From contig NZ_JAEKJB010000010.1 of NCBI RefSeq assembly GCF_016785095.1, positions 353,960 to 417,959 on the forward strand: 64,000 bases of DNA. Direction: 5' to 3'. The position numbers and the translations under genes were made by a program. Of the stretch, positions 42,542 through 52,932 are shown in pieces. How positions within the stretch are numbered: position 1 is the stretch's first letter; each line of letters begins with the position of its first letter. The notes beneath the pieces are model-generated. The model saw only the letters and a program-made list of their open reading frames with translations. It was not told the DNA's origin and ran no database searches. Origin of the DNA: Alloalcanivorax marinus (GTDB taxonomy: Bacteria > Pseudomonadota > Gammaproteobacteria > Pseudomonadales > Alcanivoracaceae).

Positions 42542-43792
42542 ATGAATCATCTGTCTCCACTGCTGGTGCAATCCAGCGGCATCTGCGCGGAACGCGGTGA
42601 AGGGAGCTATCTGTACGACAGCGAGGGCCGGCGCTGGCTGGACTTCACGTCAGGCATCGGGGTCACCGCCACCGGTCACTGCCACCCCCGTGTGGTGGAA
42701 GCGGCCCAGCGTCAGGTGGGCACCCTGGTGCACGCTCAGTACGCCACCGTCACCCACCCCAACATGCTGCGGCTCACCGACCGTCTCTACGAGCACCTGC
42801 CCGGTGCCCTGGACGCGGTGGCGTTCTCCAACTCCGGCAGCGAGGCCATCGAGACCGCCCTGCGGCTGGTGCGCCAGGCCAGCGGCCGGCCCAACATCAT
42901 CGCCTTCACCGGCGGTTTCCATGGCCGCACTCTGGCGGCGGCCTCCATGACCACCTCCACCACCAAGGTCCGCAGCGGCTGGCAGCCACTGATGGCCGGC
43001 GTCTGCTTCAGCCCCTTCCCTCATAGCTACCGCTATGGCTGGAGCGAGGACGACACCGTGGATTTCTGCCTCCAGGAGCTGGACCACCTGTTCCTGACCC
43101 AGTCGGCGCCGGCGGACACCGCCGCCATGATCATCGAGCCGGTGCAGGGCGAATACGGCTACTACCCGGCCACGCGGCGCTTCATGCAGGGCTTGCGCGA
43201 GCGCTGCGACAAGCACGGCATTCTGCTGATCGCCGATGAGATCCAGGCCGGCTACGGGCGCACCGGTCGCTTCTGGAGCCATCAGCACTACGATGTGCAA
43301 CCGGACGTGCTGGTCACCGCCAAGGGCCTGGCCAGCGGTTACCCGCTGTCCGCCGTGGCCGCTGGTCGCGCCCTGATGGCCGAGGGCTGGCCCGGTTCCC
43401 AGGGCGGTACCTACGGCGCCAACGCGGTGGCCTGCGCCGCCGCCCTGGCCACCCTGGACGTGATCGAGGAGGAGGATCTGGTGGCCCACGCCGCCGGTGA
43501 GGGCGACTACCTGCGCCAACGGCTGGAGGCGCTGCGCGGGCGTTATCAGTGTATCGACGAGGTGCGCGGCCTGGGGCTGATGCTGGGCCTGGAGATCGTC
43601 AAGGCTCCCGGGCAGGCCGATGGCGAGCGTGCCGGCGCCCTGCTCAAGGCCTGTGAAAGCAGCGGTTTGCTGCTGCTGCGTTGCGGCACCCACGGCCAGG
43701 TAGTGCGCTGGTTGCCGCCGCTCACCGCCAGCCGAAGGGAAATCGACCGGGCGGTGGATCTGTTCCAGGACGCGCTGGAGGAAACGGCATGA
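42542..43792 (+). CDS. Class III aminotransferase (4-aminobutyrate transaminase-like)
   Basis: A 416-residue PLP enzyme of fold type I. Motifs include DFTSGIGVTATGHCHPRVV, SNSGSEAIETALRLVRQ, FTGGFHGRTLAAASMT, ADEIQAGYGRTGRFWSHQHY and the PLP lysine Lys261 in TAKGLASGYPLS. Relatives convert omega-amino acids or amines (GABA, beta-alanine, ornithine) to semialdehydes, which suits the aldehyde dehydrogenase two genes upstream. The start at 42542 has a strong GAGGGAGGAG ribosome-binding site; a longer frame overlaps the previous gene and lacks homology. The next gene overlaps by 4 bases. Confidence 0.9.
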   Translation: MNHLSPLLVQSSGICAERGEGSYLYDSEGRRWLDFTSGIGVTATGHCHPRVVEAAQRQVGTLVHAQYATVTHPNMLRLTDRLYEHLPGALDAVAFSNSGSEAIETALRLVRQASGRPNIIAFTGGFHGRTLAAASMTTSTTKVRSGWQPLMAGVCFSPFPHSYRYGWSEDDTVDFCLQELDHLFLTQSAPADTAAMIIEPVQGEYGYYPATRRFMQGLRERCDKHGILLIADEIQAGYGRTGRFWSHQHYDVQPDVLVTAKGLASGYPLSAVAAGRALMAEGWPGSQGGTYGANAVACAAALATLDVIEEEDLVAHAAGEGDYLRQRLEALRGRYQCIDEVRGLGLMLGLEIVKAPGQADGERAGALLKACESSGLLLLRCGTHGQVVRWLPPLTASRREIDRAVDLFQDALEETA

Positions 43793-44754
43793 AGGAAGCC
43801 CGCGTGACCGTTCTTCTGGCTCCGGACGAGCCGCCATTGCCCGGCCTGGAAGCGCTAAGGTACCAGGCCCGGGTGCGCCAGCTGCAAGGTGACGAAGGAC
43901 TCGCGGAGGCGCTCGCCGACACTGACGTGCTGGTGGTCACGGATTTCCGCGTGGACGCTCTGCAGGCGGCCTGGCCGGACCCGTGTCCGATCCAGTGGGT
44001 GCATGCCACCAGTGCCGGGGTCGACGCCCTGATGATTCCTCCGATTCGCGACGGCGGCTTCCCGGTGACCAACGCCGCCGGAGTATTCGACCGGGGCATC
44101 GCCGAATACGTGCTGGGCGCGGTTCTGATGTTCGCCAAGGGCACCCTTACCAACCTGGCACTGCAACGGCAGCACCGCTGGCTACACCGGGAAACGGCGC
44201 TGATCCGCGACCAGCGCGCTCTGGTGGTGGGCGCCGGGTCCATCGGGACCTACGTGGCCAACATGCTGGGCGCCATGGGCATGGAAGTGATGGGCACCGC
44301 CCGACGCGCCCGACCGGACGCCGCCTTCGAGTACGTGTATGCCCAGGAAGACCTCCCCGACCTGCTTGGTTACGCGGACTACGTGATCGTCACCGCGCCG
44401 CTGACACCGGAAACCGAGGGATTGTTCGACGACCACCACTTCGGGCTCATGAAGCCTGGCGCCGCCTTCATCAACGTGGGGCGTGGCGCCATCGTGCAAA
44501 CCGACGCCCTGCTGCGCGCCCTGGACGGCCCCCTGGGCGGCGCCGCCCTGGACGTGTTCGAGCAAGAGCCATTGCCCGAGGGGCACCCGCTCTGGGACCG
44601 TTCCGACGTGATGATCTCCGCCCATATGGCCGGCGATTTCATCGGCTGGCGTCAGGCCCTGGGCAAGCAGTTCACGGACAACTTCAACCGCTGGCGACTC
44701 GGCGAGCCGCTGGCCAATCCGGTGGACACGGCGCGGGGTTATGGACGCCGTTGA
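43789..44754 (+). CDS. D-2-hydroxyacid dehydrogenase family protein
   Basis: A 321-residue NAD(P)-dependent dehydrogenase. The nucleotide domain has VVGAGSIGTYVANMLGAMGMEV (about 143-164) and the catalytic part NVGRGAIVQTDALLRAL (Arg) and HPLWDRSDVMISAHMAGDF (Glu/His region, with HMAG in place of the usual HxAG). It interconverts a 2-keto acid and its D-2-hydroxy acid. ATGA overlap with the aminotransferase gene indicates coupling. The substrate is probably the keto acid produced by a transaminase of this operon. Confidence 0.87.
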   Translation: MKEARVTVLLAPDEPPLPGLEALRYQARVRQLQGDEGLAEALADTDVLVVTDFRVDALQAAWPDPCPIQWVHATSAGVDALMIPPIRDGGFPVTNAAGVFDRGIAEYVLGAVLMFAKGTLTNLALQRQHRWLHRETALIRDQRALVVGAGSIGTYVANMLGAMGMEVMGTARRARPDAAFEYVYAQEDLPDLLGYADYVIVTAPLTPETEGLFDDHHFGLMKPGAAFINVGRGAIVQTDALLRALDGPLGGAALDVFEQEPLPEGHPLWDRSDVMISAHMAGDFIGWRQALGKQFTDNFNRWRLGEPLANPVDTARGYGRR

Positions 44755-44769
44755 AGAAGGAGGAAAGCC

Positions 44770-46188
44770 ATGGCCGATGAAATCAGGATGCTCACCGCCA
44801 CCGCCCTGAAAAGGGCCTTCGAAAGCGGCGACCTGTCGCCGGTGGAGGTCGCGGCCACCCTGCTCGACCACGTACAGCATCACGACCACGCCATCAACGC
44901 CTGGTGTCTGATTGATCGCGATACCACCCTGGCCGAGGCCGGCGCCGCCGAGCAGCGCTACCGCCGGGGGGAACCCCGCGGGCTGCTGGACGGCATCCCG
45001 GTGGCGGTGAAGGATGTCTTCCTGACGCCGATGTGGCCCACCGTCAAAGGCTCGCGCACCATCGACCCGGAGAGCACCCTGAACAAGCGCTCGCCGGCGG
45101 TGGCGGCCCTGGAGCGGCACGGCTATGTGCCCCTGGGCAAGACCACCACGCCGGAGTTCGGCTGGAAGGGCATCACCGACAGCCCTCTGTGCGGCCCCAC
45201 CAACAACCCCTGGAACCCGGAAAAGACCGCCGGCGGCTCCAGCGGCGGCTCGGCGGCGGCGGTGTCGGCGTGCATGGCGCCGCTGGCCCTGGGCACCGAC
45301 GCTGGCGGCTCGATCCGTATCCCCGCCGCGTTCTGCGGCATCGTCGGCCACAAGCCCACCTTCGGCGAAGTGCCGCACTGGCCGGCCAGCCCGTTCGGCA
45401 CCCTGGCCCACGCCGGGCCCATGACCCGTACGGTGGAAGACTGCGCGCTGATGATGCAGGTGCTCACCGAAGCGGACCCGCGCGACGCCCAGGCGGCGCC
45501 GCGCCGCAACGTGGATTATCTGGGCGCGCTCCAGGGCGACCTGAGCGGCCTGCGGATCGCTTACAGCAACAATCTTGGCTATGTGGACGTGGACCCGGAG
45601 ATCGAACGCGCCACCGCCGAGGCGCTGGCGGTATTCCGGGATCTGGGCGCCACCGTGGTGGAGGTGGACCCGGGGTTCAGCAACCCGCTGGCCGCCTTCG
45701 GCCACCTGTTCTACGGGGGCGCCGCCAACGCCTGCCGGGATCTGGGCCCGCGCAAGCGCGAGCTGATGGACCCGGCTCTGGTTCAGGTGGTGGAAAAGGC
45801 GGAGAAGCTGTCCATGCTTGACTACCTGGCGGCGGTCAATGAGCGCATGGCGCTGTCGGAACGGATGGCGGTGTTTCATCAGAAGTACGATCTGCTGGTC
45901 ACTCCGACGCTGCCGATCACCGCTTTCGACACCAACCGGGAAGTGCCGCGGGACTGGCCCAATACCCGTTGGCCCACCTGGACCCCGTTCACCTACCCGT
46001 TCAACATGACCGGCCAGCCGGCCCTGTCGGTGCCCGTGGGGCGCGCCAGCGACGGCCTGCCCATGGGGCTGCAACTCGTCGGGCGCCGCTTCCAGGACGA
46101 GTTGGTGCTCAAGGCCGGCCACCTGTTCGAACAGGCCCGCCCGTTCACCGAGCGCCCGGATCTGGCGCTCGCCGGCATGGAGGCGTGA
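44770..46188 (+). CDS. Amidase (amidase signature family)
   Basis: A 472-residue amidase with the Ser-cisSer-Lys triad: Lys81 in PVAVKDVF, the cis-Ser in AGGSSGGSAAAV (157-158) and the nucleophile Ser181 in DAGGSIRIPAAFCG. It releases ammonia from an aliphatic or aromatic amide; GatA is unlikely because no gatB/gatC is present and the context is catabolic. The gene has an AAGGAGGAAAG ribosome-binding site and is followed directly by the aminotransferase at 46191. It may supply the amino acid processed by the other enzymes. Confidence 0.9.
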   Translation: MADEIRMLTATALKRAFESGDLSPVEVAATLLDHVQHHDHAINAWCLIDRDTTLAEAGAAEQRYRRGEPRGLLDGIPVAVKDVFLTPMWPTVKGSRTIDPESTLNKRSPAVAALERHGYVPLGKTTTPEFGWKGITDSPLCGPTNNPWNPEKTAGGSSGGSAAAVSACMAPLALGTDAGGSIRIPAAFCGIVGHKPTFGEVPHWPASPFGTLAHAGPMTRTVEDCALMMQVLTEADPRDAQAAPRRNVDYLGALQGDLSGLRIAYSNNLGYVDVDPEIERATAEALAVFRDLGATVVEVDPGFSNPLAAFGHLFYGGAANACRDLGPRKRELMDPALVQVVEKAEKLSMLDYLAAVNERMALSERMAVFHQKYDLLVTPTLPITAFDTNREVPRDWPNTRWPTWTPFTYPFNMTGQPALSVPVGRASDGLPMGLQLVGRRFQDELVLKAGHLFEQARPFTERPDLALAGMEA

Positions 46189-46190
46189 TC

Positions 46191-47393
46191 ATGAGCAACA
46201 TCAACCTGGACACGGATTTCTACGAAACCGAGGACCCGATCTGGAACCCGGCGCTGCTCACCATTCCGGTGCCGGGCATTCGCCGCATGGTGAACCTGGC
46301 ATCGACCATGGACGACGTGATCCACCTGTCGATCGGCCAGCCGGATCTGAAACCGCCGGAGCACGTGGTGCAGGCGACGGTGGACGCCCTGCAGGCCGGG
46401 CAGACCGGCTACACCATGGACGCCGGCCTGCCGGAGCTGCTGGAAGCGCTGGCCGAATATTACGGCGAGCGCTACCACCGCACCCTGGTGCCGGAAAACA
46501 TCATGATCACCACCGGCGCCACCGAGGCCATCTATCTTGCGCTCACCGCCACCTCGGCGCCGGGCCGGGAATTCATCGTGCCGGAGCCGTCGTTCATGCT
46601 GTACGCGCCGCTCATTCGCATGAACGGCGGCGTGGTGAAGAGCATCCCCACCCGGGCGGAAAACCAGCACCAGCTCGATCCCCAGGAAGTGATCGACGCC
46701 ATCGACGCCAATACCTACGCCATCGTGCTCAACTCGCCGAGCAACCCCACCGGCACCGTCTACCCCCGGGAAACCATTGAGGCGATCGTGCAGGAGGCGG
46801 CCTACCGGGGCGTCTATGTGATCAGCGACGAGGTCTACGATCACCTAATCTACGACGGCAAGGAATATCCCAGCGTGCTGTCCTGCTGCTCGGACCTGGA
46901 CCACGTCATGGTGATCTCCAGTTTCTCCAAGACATTCAGCATGGCGGGCATGCGCATTGGCTGGCTGATGGCCAGCCAGGGGGCGATCAAGAAACTCCGG
47001 CGCTATCACATGTTCACCACCACGGTGGCGAACACGCCCTGCCAGTGGGCCGGGGTGGCGGCGCTGCGCGGCGACCGGGGCTTTATCGACCGGATGCTGG
47101 AGGAATACCAGCGTCGCCGCGATCGCCTGGTGGAGCTGGTCAAACAGACGCCCCACCTGACCGGCTACCGGCCCGACGGCGCCTTCTACCTGTTCCCCTC
47201 CCTGCCAGAGGGGGTCAACGGCGGCAACGTGGCGTTGAAACTGCTGCGCGAAACCGGAGTGTGCACGGTCGCCGGGGAGACCTTCGGGGACAGTTGCTCG
47301 AACTCGCTGCGGATCAGCTACTCCACCTCGCTGGATCAGATCGAGGCCGCCTTCGAGCGCATCATTCCATGGATGGAAAAGCAGGACTGGTAG
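46191..47393 (+). CDS. Class I/II pyridoxal-phosphate aminotransferase
   Basis: A 400-residue fold type I aminotransferase of the aspartate aminotransferase group. Motifs: IHLSIGQPDLKPPEHVVQA, YTMDAGLPELLEALAEYYGERY, ITTGATEAIYLAL, NSPSNPTGTVYPRE, and the PLP lysine Lys247 in SSFSKTFSMAGMRIGWL. The ATG is 2 bases after the amidase stop. It ends the operon; a REP palindrome follows. Substrate range cannot be predicted, but two aminotransferases of different classes in one operon suggest an alpha- and an omega-amino group are both removed, or that the second enzyme recycles the amino acceptor. Confidence 0.9.
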   Translation: MSNINLDTDFYETEDPIWNPALLTIPVPGIRRMVNLASTMDDVIHLSIGQPDLKPPEHVVQATVDALQAGQTGYTMDAGLPELLEALAEYYGERYHRTLVPENIMITTGATEAIYLALTATSAPGREFIVPEPSFMLYAPLIRMNGGVVKSIPTRAENQHQLDPQEVIDAIDANTYAIVLNSPSNPTGTVYPRETIEAIVQEAAYRGVYVISDEVYDHLIYDGKEYPSVLSCCSDLDHVMVISSFSKTFSMAGMRIGWLMASQGAIKKLRRYHMFTTTVANTPCQWAGVAALRGDRGFIDRMLEEYQRRRDRLVELVKQTPHLTGYRPDGAFYLFPSLPEGVNGGNVALKLLRETGVCTVAGETFGDSCSNSLRISYSTSLDQIEAAFERIIPWMEKQDW

Positions 47394-47408
47394 CAACACC
47401 CCAAAACG

Positions 47409-47467
47409 CAGGAGCGGCTTCAGCCGCGATCTGATTTACCGGTGATCGCGGCTGAAGCCACTCCTAC
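47409..47467. repeat. REP/BIME-type palindrome (copy 3)
   Basis: GGAGCGGCTTCAGCCGCGAT (47411-47430) pairs with ATCGCGGCTGAAGCCACTCC (47445-47464, one mismatch in the arm) around a short spacer. It lies between the end of the amidase operon and the end of secF (convergent). It is nearly identical to the element at 39656-39725 on the other side of the operon. Confidence 0.85.
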
Positions 47468-47494
47468 GACGACGGGGCTTGGCGGGCGCCGCCC

Positions 47495-48424
47495 TCAAGG
47501 CATTTCGTCGATTTCTTCTTTCTCGGGCTCCAGGAAGTCATCCTTGGAAACGCCCAGGGTGAACAGCAGGTTCGCCACCACGTAAATGGACGAGTAGGTA
47601 CCCACGAAGATCCCCACCAGCAGCGCCTCGGAGAAGGCGCGCATCACTTCACCGCCGAAGAAGAACAGCGCCACCAGCACCAGCATGGTGGTAAAGGAAG
47701 TGTTGATGGTACGGCTCAGGGTCTCACTGATGGCACCGTTGACGATCACGTGCGGGTCGGTTTCCCGGGTGTTGCGGAAATTCTCGCGAATCCGGTCGGC
47801 AACCACGATGGAGTCGTTCAGCGAGTAACCGATCAGCGCCAGCACCGCCGCCAGCACCGTCAGATCGAACGGCCAGCGCACCAGGGAAAACAGACCCAGT
47901 ACGATGATCACGTCGTGCAGCAGGGCCGCCACGGTAGCGATGCCGAACTTGTTGCTGAACCGGAACCAGACGTACACCAGCATCAGGCCCAGGGCCATGA
48001 GCATGGCCAGACCGGACTGATCACGCAGTTCGTCGCCCACCTGCGGCCCGACGAATTCCACCTGCTTGAGTTCCAGGTCGTCAATGCCGGCGGACAGGAT
48101 CCGGTAGACATTCTGACCGACCTGATCAGCTTCCATGCCGTCCTGGGGGCCGACCCGGACACTGATGTCACGGGTGGAACCATACTGCTGCACCACCGCA
48201 TCATCGAAGCCGGCTTGTTCCAGATCCTCGCGCACCTGCGCGATATCGATATCATCCGCCGCTTCCACCACCACGGTGGTGCCACCGGTGAAATCCAGGC
48301 CCAGGTTCAGGCCACGGGTGGCGAGCAGAATGATGGACGCCACCACCAGGCAGATCGACAAGGCACCCAGCACCTTGCGGATGCCCATGAAATTGATCGT
48401 TTTCGTAGGCGTAGGCATAGCCAC
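47495..48424 (-). CDS. secF: Protein translocase subunit SecF
   Basis: A 309-residue inner-membrane protein with six helices and a periplasmic domain between helices 1 and 2. Together with SecD and YajC it uses the proton gradient to pull proteins through SecYEG. Features: INFMGIRKVLGALSICLVV, LGLDFTGGTTVVVEAADD, IGYSLNDSIVVADRIRENFR (helix 4-5 region with conserved Asp/Arg) and TSFTTMLVLVALFFFGG. It lies 1 base after secD. Confidence 0.97.
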   Translation of the reverse strand: MAMPTPTKTINFMGIRKVLGALSICLVVASIILLATRGLNLGLDFTGGTTVVVEAADDIDIAQVREDLEQAGFDDAVVQQYGSTRDISVRVGPQDGMEADQVGQNVYRILSAGIDDLELKQVEFVGPQVGDELRDQSGLAMLMALGLMLVYVWFRFSNKFGIATVAALLHDVIIVLGLFSLVRWPFDLTVLAAVLALIGYSLNDSIVVADRIRENFRNTRETDPHVIVNGAISETLSRTINTSFTTMLVLVALFFFGGEVMRAFSEALLVGIFVGTYSSIYVVANLLFTLGVSKDDFLEPEKEEIDEMP

Positions 48425-48425
48425 C

Positions 48426-50306
48426 TCAGATGCTCAGTTTGGTCGGCGCCCGGGCGCCGCGACCGTAGGTCATTTCCACCATGGCGCGGGTACCCACGAT
48501 GGCGGTGAACATGGACGACAGGATGCCGATGAACAGCGTCACGGCGAAGCCCTGTACCGAGCCGGTGCCGGCGGAGAACAGGATCACCGCCACGATCAGG
48601 GTGGTGATGTTGGCGTCCAGGATGGTGGTGAAGGCGCGGTTATAGCCTTCATCGATGGCTTCACGGGGCCGCCTGCCGTTGCGCAATTCCTCGCGGATGC
48701 GCTCATAGATCAGCACGTTGGCGTCCACCGCCATGCCCACGGTCAAGACGATGCCGGCGATGCCCGGCAACGTCAGGGTGGCGCCGGGGATCAGCGACAT
48801 CACGCCGACGATGATCACCAGGTTCCCGAGCAGAGCGATGTTGGCGAAGACGCCGAACATCTTGTACCAGAGCAGCATGAACACCAGCACCAGGCCCATG
48901 CCCAGCGCCATGGATTTGAGCCCCGCCTCAATGTTCTCGCGGCCCAGGCTCGGCCCCACGGTACGTTCCTCGACGATGGTCACCGGTGCCGCCAGGGAAC
49001 CGGCGCGCAGCAGCAGGGCCAGTTCCGAAGCCTCCGCCGGACTGTCCAGGCCGGTGATCCGGAAACGGCTGCCCAGGGTATCCTGGATGGTGGCCACGTT
49101 GATCACGTAGCGCTCGGTGGTGCTTTGCGGCACCTGACTGCGCTCGCCGTCCTCGCCCTCCACCGTCTTCATCTCGGTCTTGGTTTCGATGAACAGCACC
49201 GCCATGGGGTTGCCCACGTTCTTGGCGGTGATCCGCTGCATGCTGCGCGCGCCGGTGGAATCCAGCTCCACGTTCACCTGCGGCTGACCGCTTTGCTGAT
49301 CAAAGCCCATGCGCGCGTTGGTCACCTGATCACCGGTGGCGATCTTGGACTTCTCCAGAATCACCGGCCGGTTGCCCTGATCCTTGAACGGGAAGATCTC
49401 GGTGCCCGGCGGCGCGATACCGGTGGCCGCCCGTTGGGAAGAGTACTGATCCGCCACCAGGCGGAATTCCAGGGTCGCGGTGCGGCCCAGGATACGGCGC
49501 GCCTGGGCGGCGTCCTGGACGCCCGGCAACTGCACCACGATGCGGTCGGCGCCCTGGCGTTGCACCACCGCTTCGGCCACGCCCAGCTCGTTGACCCGGT
49601 TGTTGAGTGCGGTGCGGTTCTGTTCCACCGCGTAGTCCTGCAACTCCTCCAGGGTGGAGGCATTGAGCGTCAGAGTCAGGCGCGGCTGTTCCCCGGCCTG
49701 CGACAGCGTGAACTCCGGCAGCGCGGTGCGCAGCGGCGAACGGGCGGCGTCGGCGGCCACCTGATCGTCGAAGGTGGCCACCAGGGTACGGCCTTCGACG
49801 GCCACGTCCCGGTAGCGGATGCCCTCGTCGCGCAGCGCCATCTTGGCCTGTCCGGACCAGGCGTCCATGCGCTGGCGGATCACCGTTTCCATGTCCACCT
49901 GCAGCAGGAAATGCACGCCGCCGCGCAAATCCAGGCCCAGGTTCATGGGGGACGCCCCCAGCGCGCGCAGCCACTGCGGCGTGGTCGGCGCCAGATTCAG
50001 GGCCACCACATAGTCGTCGCCGAGCTGCTCGGAGAGCAGATCCTTGGCGCGCAGCTGGGCGTCGGTGCTGTCCAGGCGCACCATCCAGGTGGTGTTGACG
50101 TCCTCGCCATCACCGTGGGACAGACCCGCCTGATCCAGGGTCTCCATCACCTGCCGTCGCACGCTGGCGGGCACTTCCTCGCCGGCGCCATCGGCGCTGA
50201 TCTGAATGGCTGGCACGTCCGGGAAGGCGTTGGGCAGGGCATAGAGACCGCACGCCAGGAGCACGGCCAGGAGCAGGAAGAATTTCCAGCGTGGATAGCG
50301 GATCAT
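48426..50306 (-). CDS. secD: Protein translocase subunit SecD
   Basis: A 626-residue inner-membrane protein: helix 1 (about 7-25), a large periplasmic P1 domain and five further helices. Motifs: LGLDLRGGVHFLLQVDME, VVQLPGVQDAAQARRILGRTATLEFRLV, and near the end AGIVLTVGMAVDANVLIYERIREELR, containing the conserved Asp that takes part in proton transport. Length matches pseudomonad SecD. Order yajC-secD-secF downstream of queA-tgt is standard. Confidence 0.97.
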   Translation of the reverse strand: MIRYPRWKFFLLLAVLLACGLYALPNAFPDVPAIQISADGAGEEVPASVRRQVMETLDQAGLSHGDGEDVNTTWMVRLDSTDAQLRAKDLLSEQLGDDYVVALNLAPTTPQWLRALGASPMNLGLDLRGGVHFLLQVDMETVIRQRMDAWSGQAKMALRDEGIRYRDVAVEGRTLVATFDDQVAADAARSPLRTALPEFTLSQAGEQPRLTLTLNASTLEELQDYAVEQNRTALNNRVNELGVAEAVVQRQGADRIVVQLPGVQDAAQARRILGRTATLEFRLVADQYSSQRAATGIAPPGTEIFPFKDQGNRPVILEKSKIATGDQVTNARMGFDQQSGQPQVNVELDSTGARSMQRITAKNVGNPMAVLFIETKTEMKTVEGEDGERSQVPQSTTERYVINVATIQDTLGSRFRITGLDSPAEASELALLLRAGSLAAPVTIVEERTVGPSLGRENIEAGLKSMALGMGLVLVFMLLWYKMFGVFANIALLGNLVIIVGVMSLIPGATLTLPGIAGIVLTVGMAVDANVLIYERIREELRNGRRPREAIDEGYNRAFTTILDANITTLIVAVILFSAGTGSVQGFAVTLFIGILSSMFTAIVGTRAMVEMTYGRGARAPTKLSI

Positions 50307-50317
50307 AAGGCGTTACT

Positions 50318-50650
50318 TCAGATTGATTTGATGGTGCCCTTGGGCAGCGTGGCCTGGACACTCTGTTTTTGCAGTTTGATTTCCAGGTTGTTGCTGATCT
50401 CCAGCACCACGAAGTCGTCGGTGACCTTGGTGACGCGGCCCACGATGCCGCCGCTGGTGATCACTTCGTCGCCCTTGCTCAGAGCCTGCACCAGGTTCTT
50501 GTGTTCCTTGGCGCGTTTTTGCTGCGGACGGATCAGGAAGAAGTAGAACACCACCACCATTACCACCAGCATGATCAGTTCGATGCCACCACCACCGGGC
50601 GCGGCACCGCCGCCGGTCTGGGCGTGCGCGGGAGAAATCAACCAATTCAT
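50318..50650 (-). CDS. yajC: Preprotein translocase subunit YajC
   Basis: A 110-residue protein with a single helix (about 25-45, IELIMLVVMVVVFYFFLIRPQQKR) and the cytoplasmic segment GDEVITSGGIVGRVTKVTDDFVVLEI. It associates with SecDF. It lies between tgt and secD, as expected. The N-terminus MNWLISPAHAQTGGG is Gly-rich in the usual manner. Confidence 0.95.
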   Translation of the reverse strand: MNWLISPAHAQTGGGAAPGGGGIELIMLVVMVVVFYFFLIRPQQKRAKEHKNLVQALSKGDEVITSGGIVGRVTKVTDDFVVLEISNNLEIKLQKQSVQATLPKGTIKSI

Positions 50651-50673
50651 TACGTTACTCCACGTTATCGTCG

Positions 50674-51849
<1,176 letters not shown>

Positions 51850-51868
51850 TCAACTGACAGGCCGCGAT

Positions 51869-52924
51869 TCATTTTTGGGCGCCCGACATAGAGCATCCAG
51901 CCTCTGGCGCTCTTTCAATAAACATGGCGTCACCGTAACTGAAGAAGCGGTAGCGCTCGCGCACCGCCTCCTGGTAAGCCGCCAGCACCCGGTCACGGCC
52001 GGCGAAGGCGCTGATCAGCATCAGTAACGTGGAACGGGGCAGATGGAAATTGGTGACCAGGGCGTCCACCTGGCGGAAGCGGTAACCCGGGTAGATGAAG
52101 ATGTCGGTTTCCGCCTCGCCGGGGCGCAGGCCGCCCTCCGGCGAAGCGGCCTCCAGCGCACGCAAGGCGGTGGTGCCCACCGCCACCACGCGACCGCCCC
52201 GGGCCCGGGCCGCCGCCACCTGCTCCACCAGCGCCTCGGGAATGCGGAAACGCTCGCTGTGCATATGGTGGTCTTCCACCCGGTCCACGCGCACCGGCTG
52301 AAAGGTGCCGGCGCCCACGTGCAGGGTGGCGAAGCCGGCGTCCACGCCCTGTTCGCGGAGCTGGTCCAGGAACGGCTCATCAAAATGCAGGCCGGCGGTG
52401 GGCGCGGCCACCGCTCCCGGCTCGCGGGCGTAAACGGTCTGGTAACGCTCCAGGTCCGCCGCCTCGTCGGGCCGGTCAATATAGGGAGGCAAAGGCACAT
52501 GACCGACCCGTTCCAGGGCCTCCAGCACCGACTCGCAGCCGGTGAACAACAGATGGAACAGCTCGCCCCGCCGGCCCCGTACCTCGGCGGCCAGGCCCTC
52601 GTCGAAATGCAGCCAGCCACCGGGCTTGGGCGATTTGGAAGCGCGCACATGGGCGAGCGCCTCGTGGCCGTCCAGCAACCGCTCGATCAGCACCTCGACC
52701 CGGCCGCCGCTGTCCTTTTGCCCGAACAGCCGGGCCGGAATCACCCGGGTATCGTTGAACACCAGCAGATCTCCGGGACGCAGATGGCCGGCCAGATCCG
52801 GGAAACGCCGGTGGGCGATGCCGGCACCGGTAAGCGCCAGCAATCGGGCGTCGCGGCGCTGCTGGGGGGGATGCCGGGCAATCAGGTCGTCGGGCAAATC
52901 GAAGTCGAAGTCATCCACGCGCAT
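51869..52924 (-). CDS. queA: S-adenosylmethionine:tRNA ribosyltransferase-isomerase
   Basis: A 351-residue enzyme that converts preQ1 in tRNA to epoxyqueuosine using the ribosyl part of SAM. Signatures: [25 protein letters not shown] at the N-terminus, [48 protein letters not shown] and [19 protein letters not shown]. Length is normal. With tgt downstream it forms the queuosine pair that heads the yajC-secDF unit. Confidence 0.97.
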   Translation of the reverse strand: MRVDDFDFDLPDDLIARHPPQQRRDARLLALTGAGIAHRRFPDLAGHLRPGDLLVFNDTRVIPARLFGQKDSGGRVEVLIERLLDGHEALAHVRASKSPKPGGWLHFDEGLAAEVRGRRGELFHLLFTGCESVLEALERVGHVPLPPYIDRPDEAADLERYQTVYAREPGAVAAPTAGLHFDEPFLDQLREQGVDAGFATLHVGAGTFQPVRVDRVEDHHMHSERFRIPEALVEQVAAARARGGRVVAVGTTALRALEAASPEGGLRPGEAETDIFIYPGYRFRQVDALVTNFHLPRSTLLMLISAFAGRDRVLAAYQEAVRERYRFFSYGDAMFIERAPEAGCSMSGAQK

Positions 52925-52932
52925 GGCGAGCC

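Noticed and set aside
48135..50546. Open frame of 803 codons on the plus strand
   Set aside because: Antisense to secF, secD and yajC.
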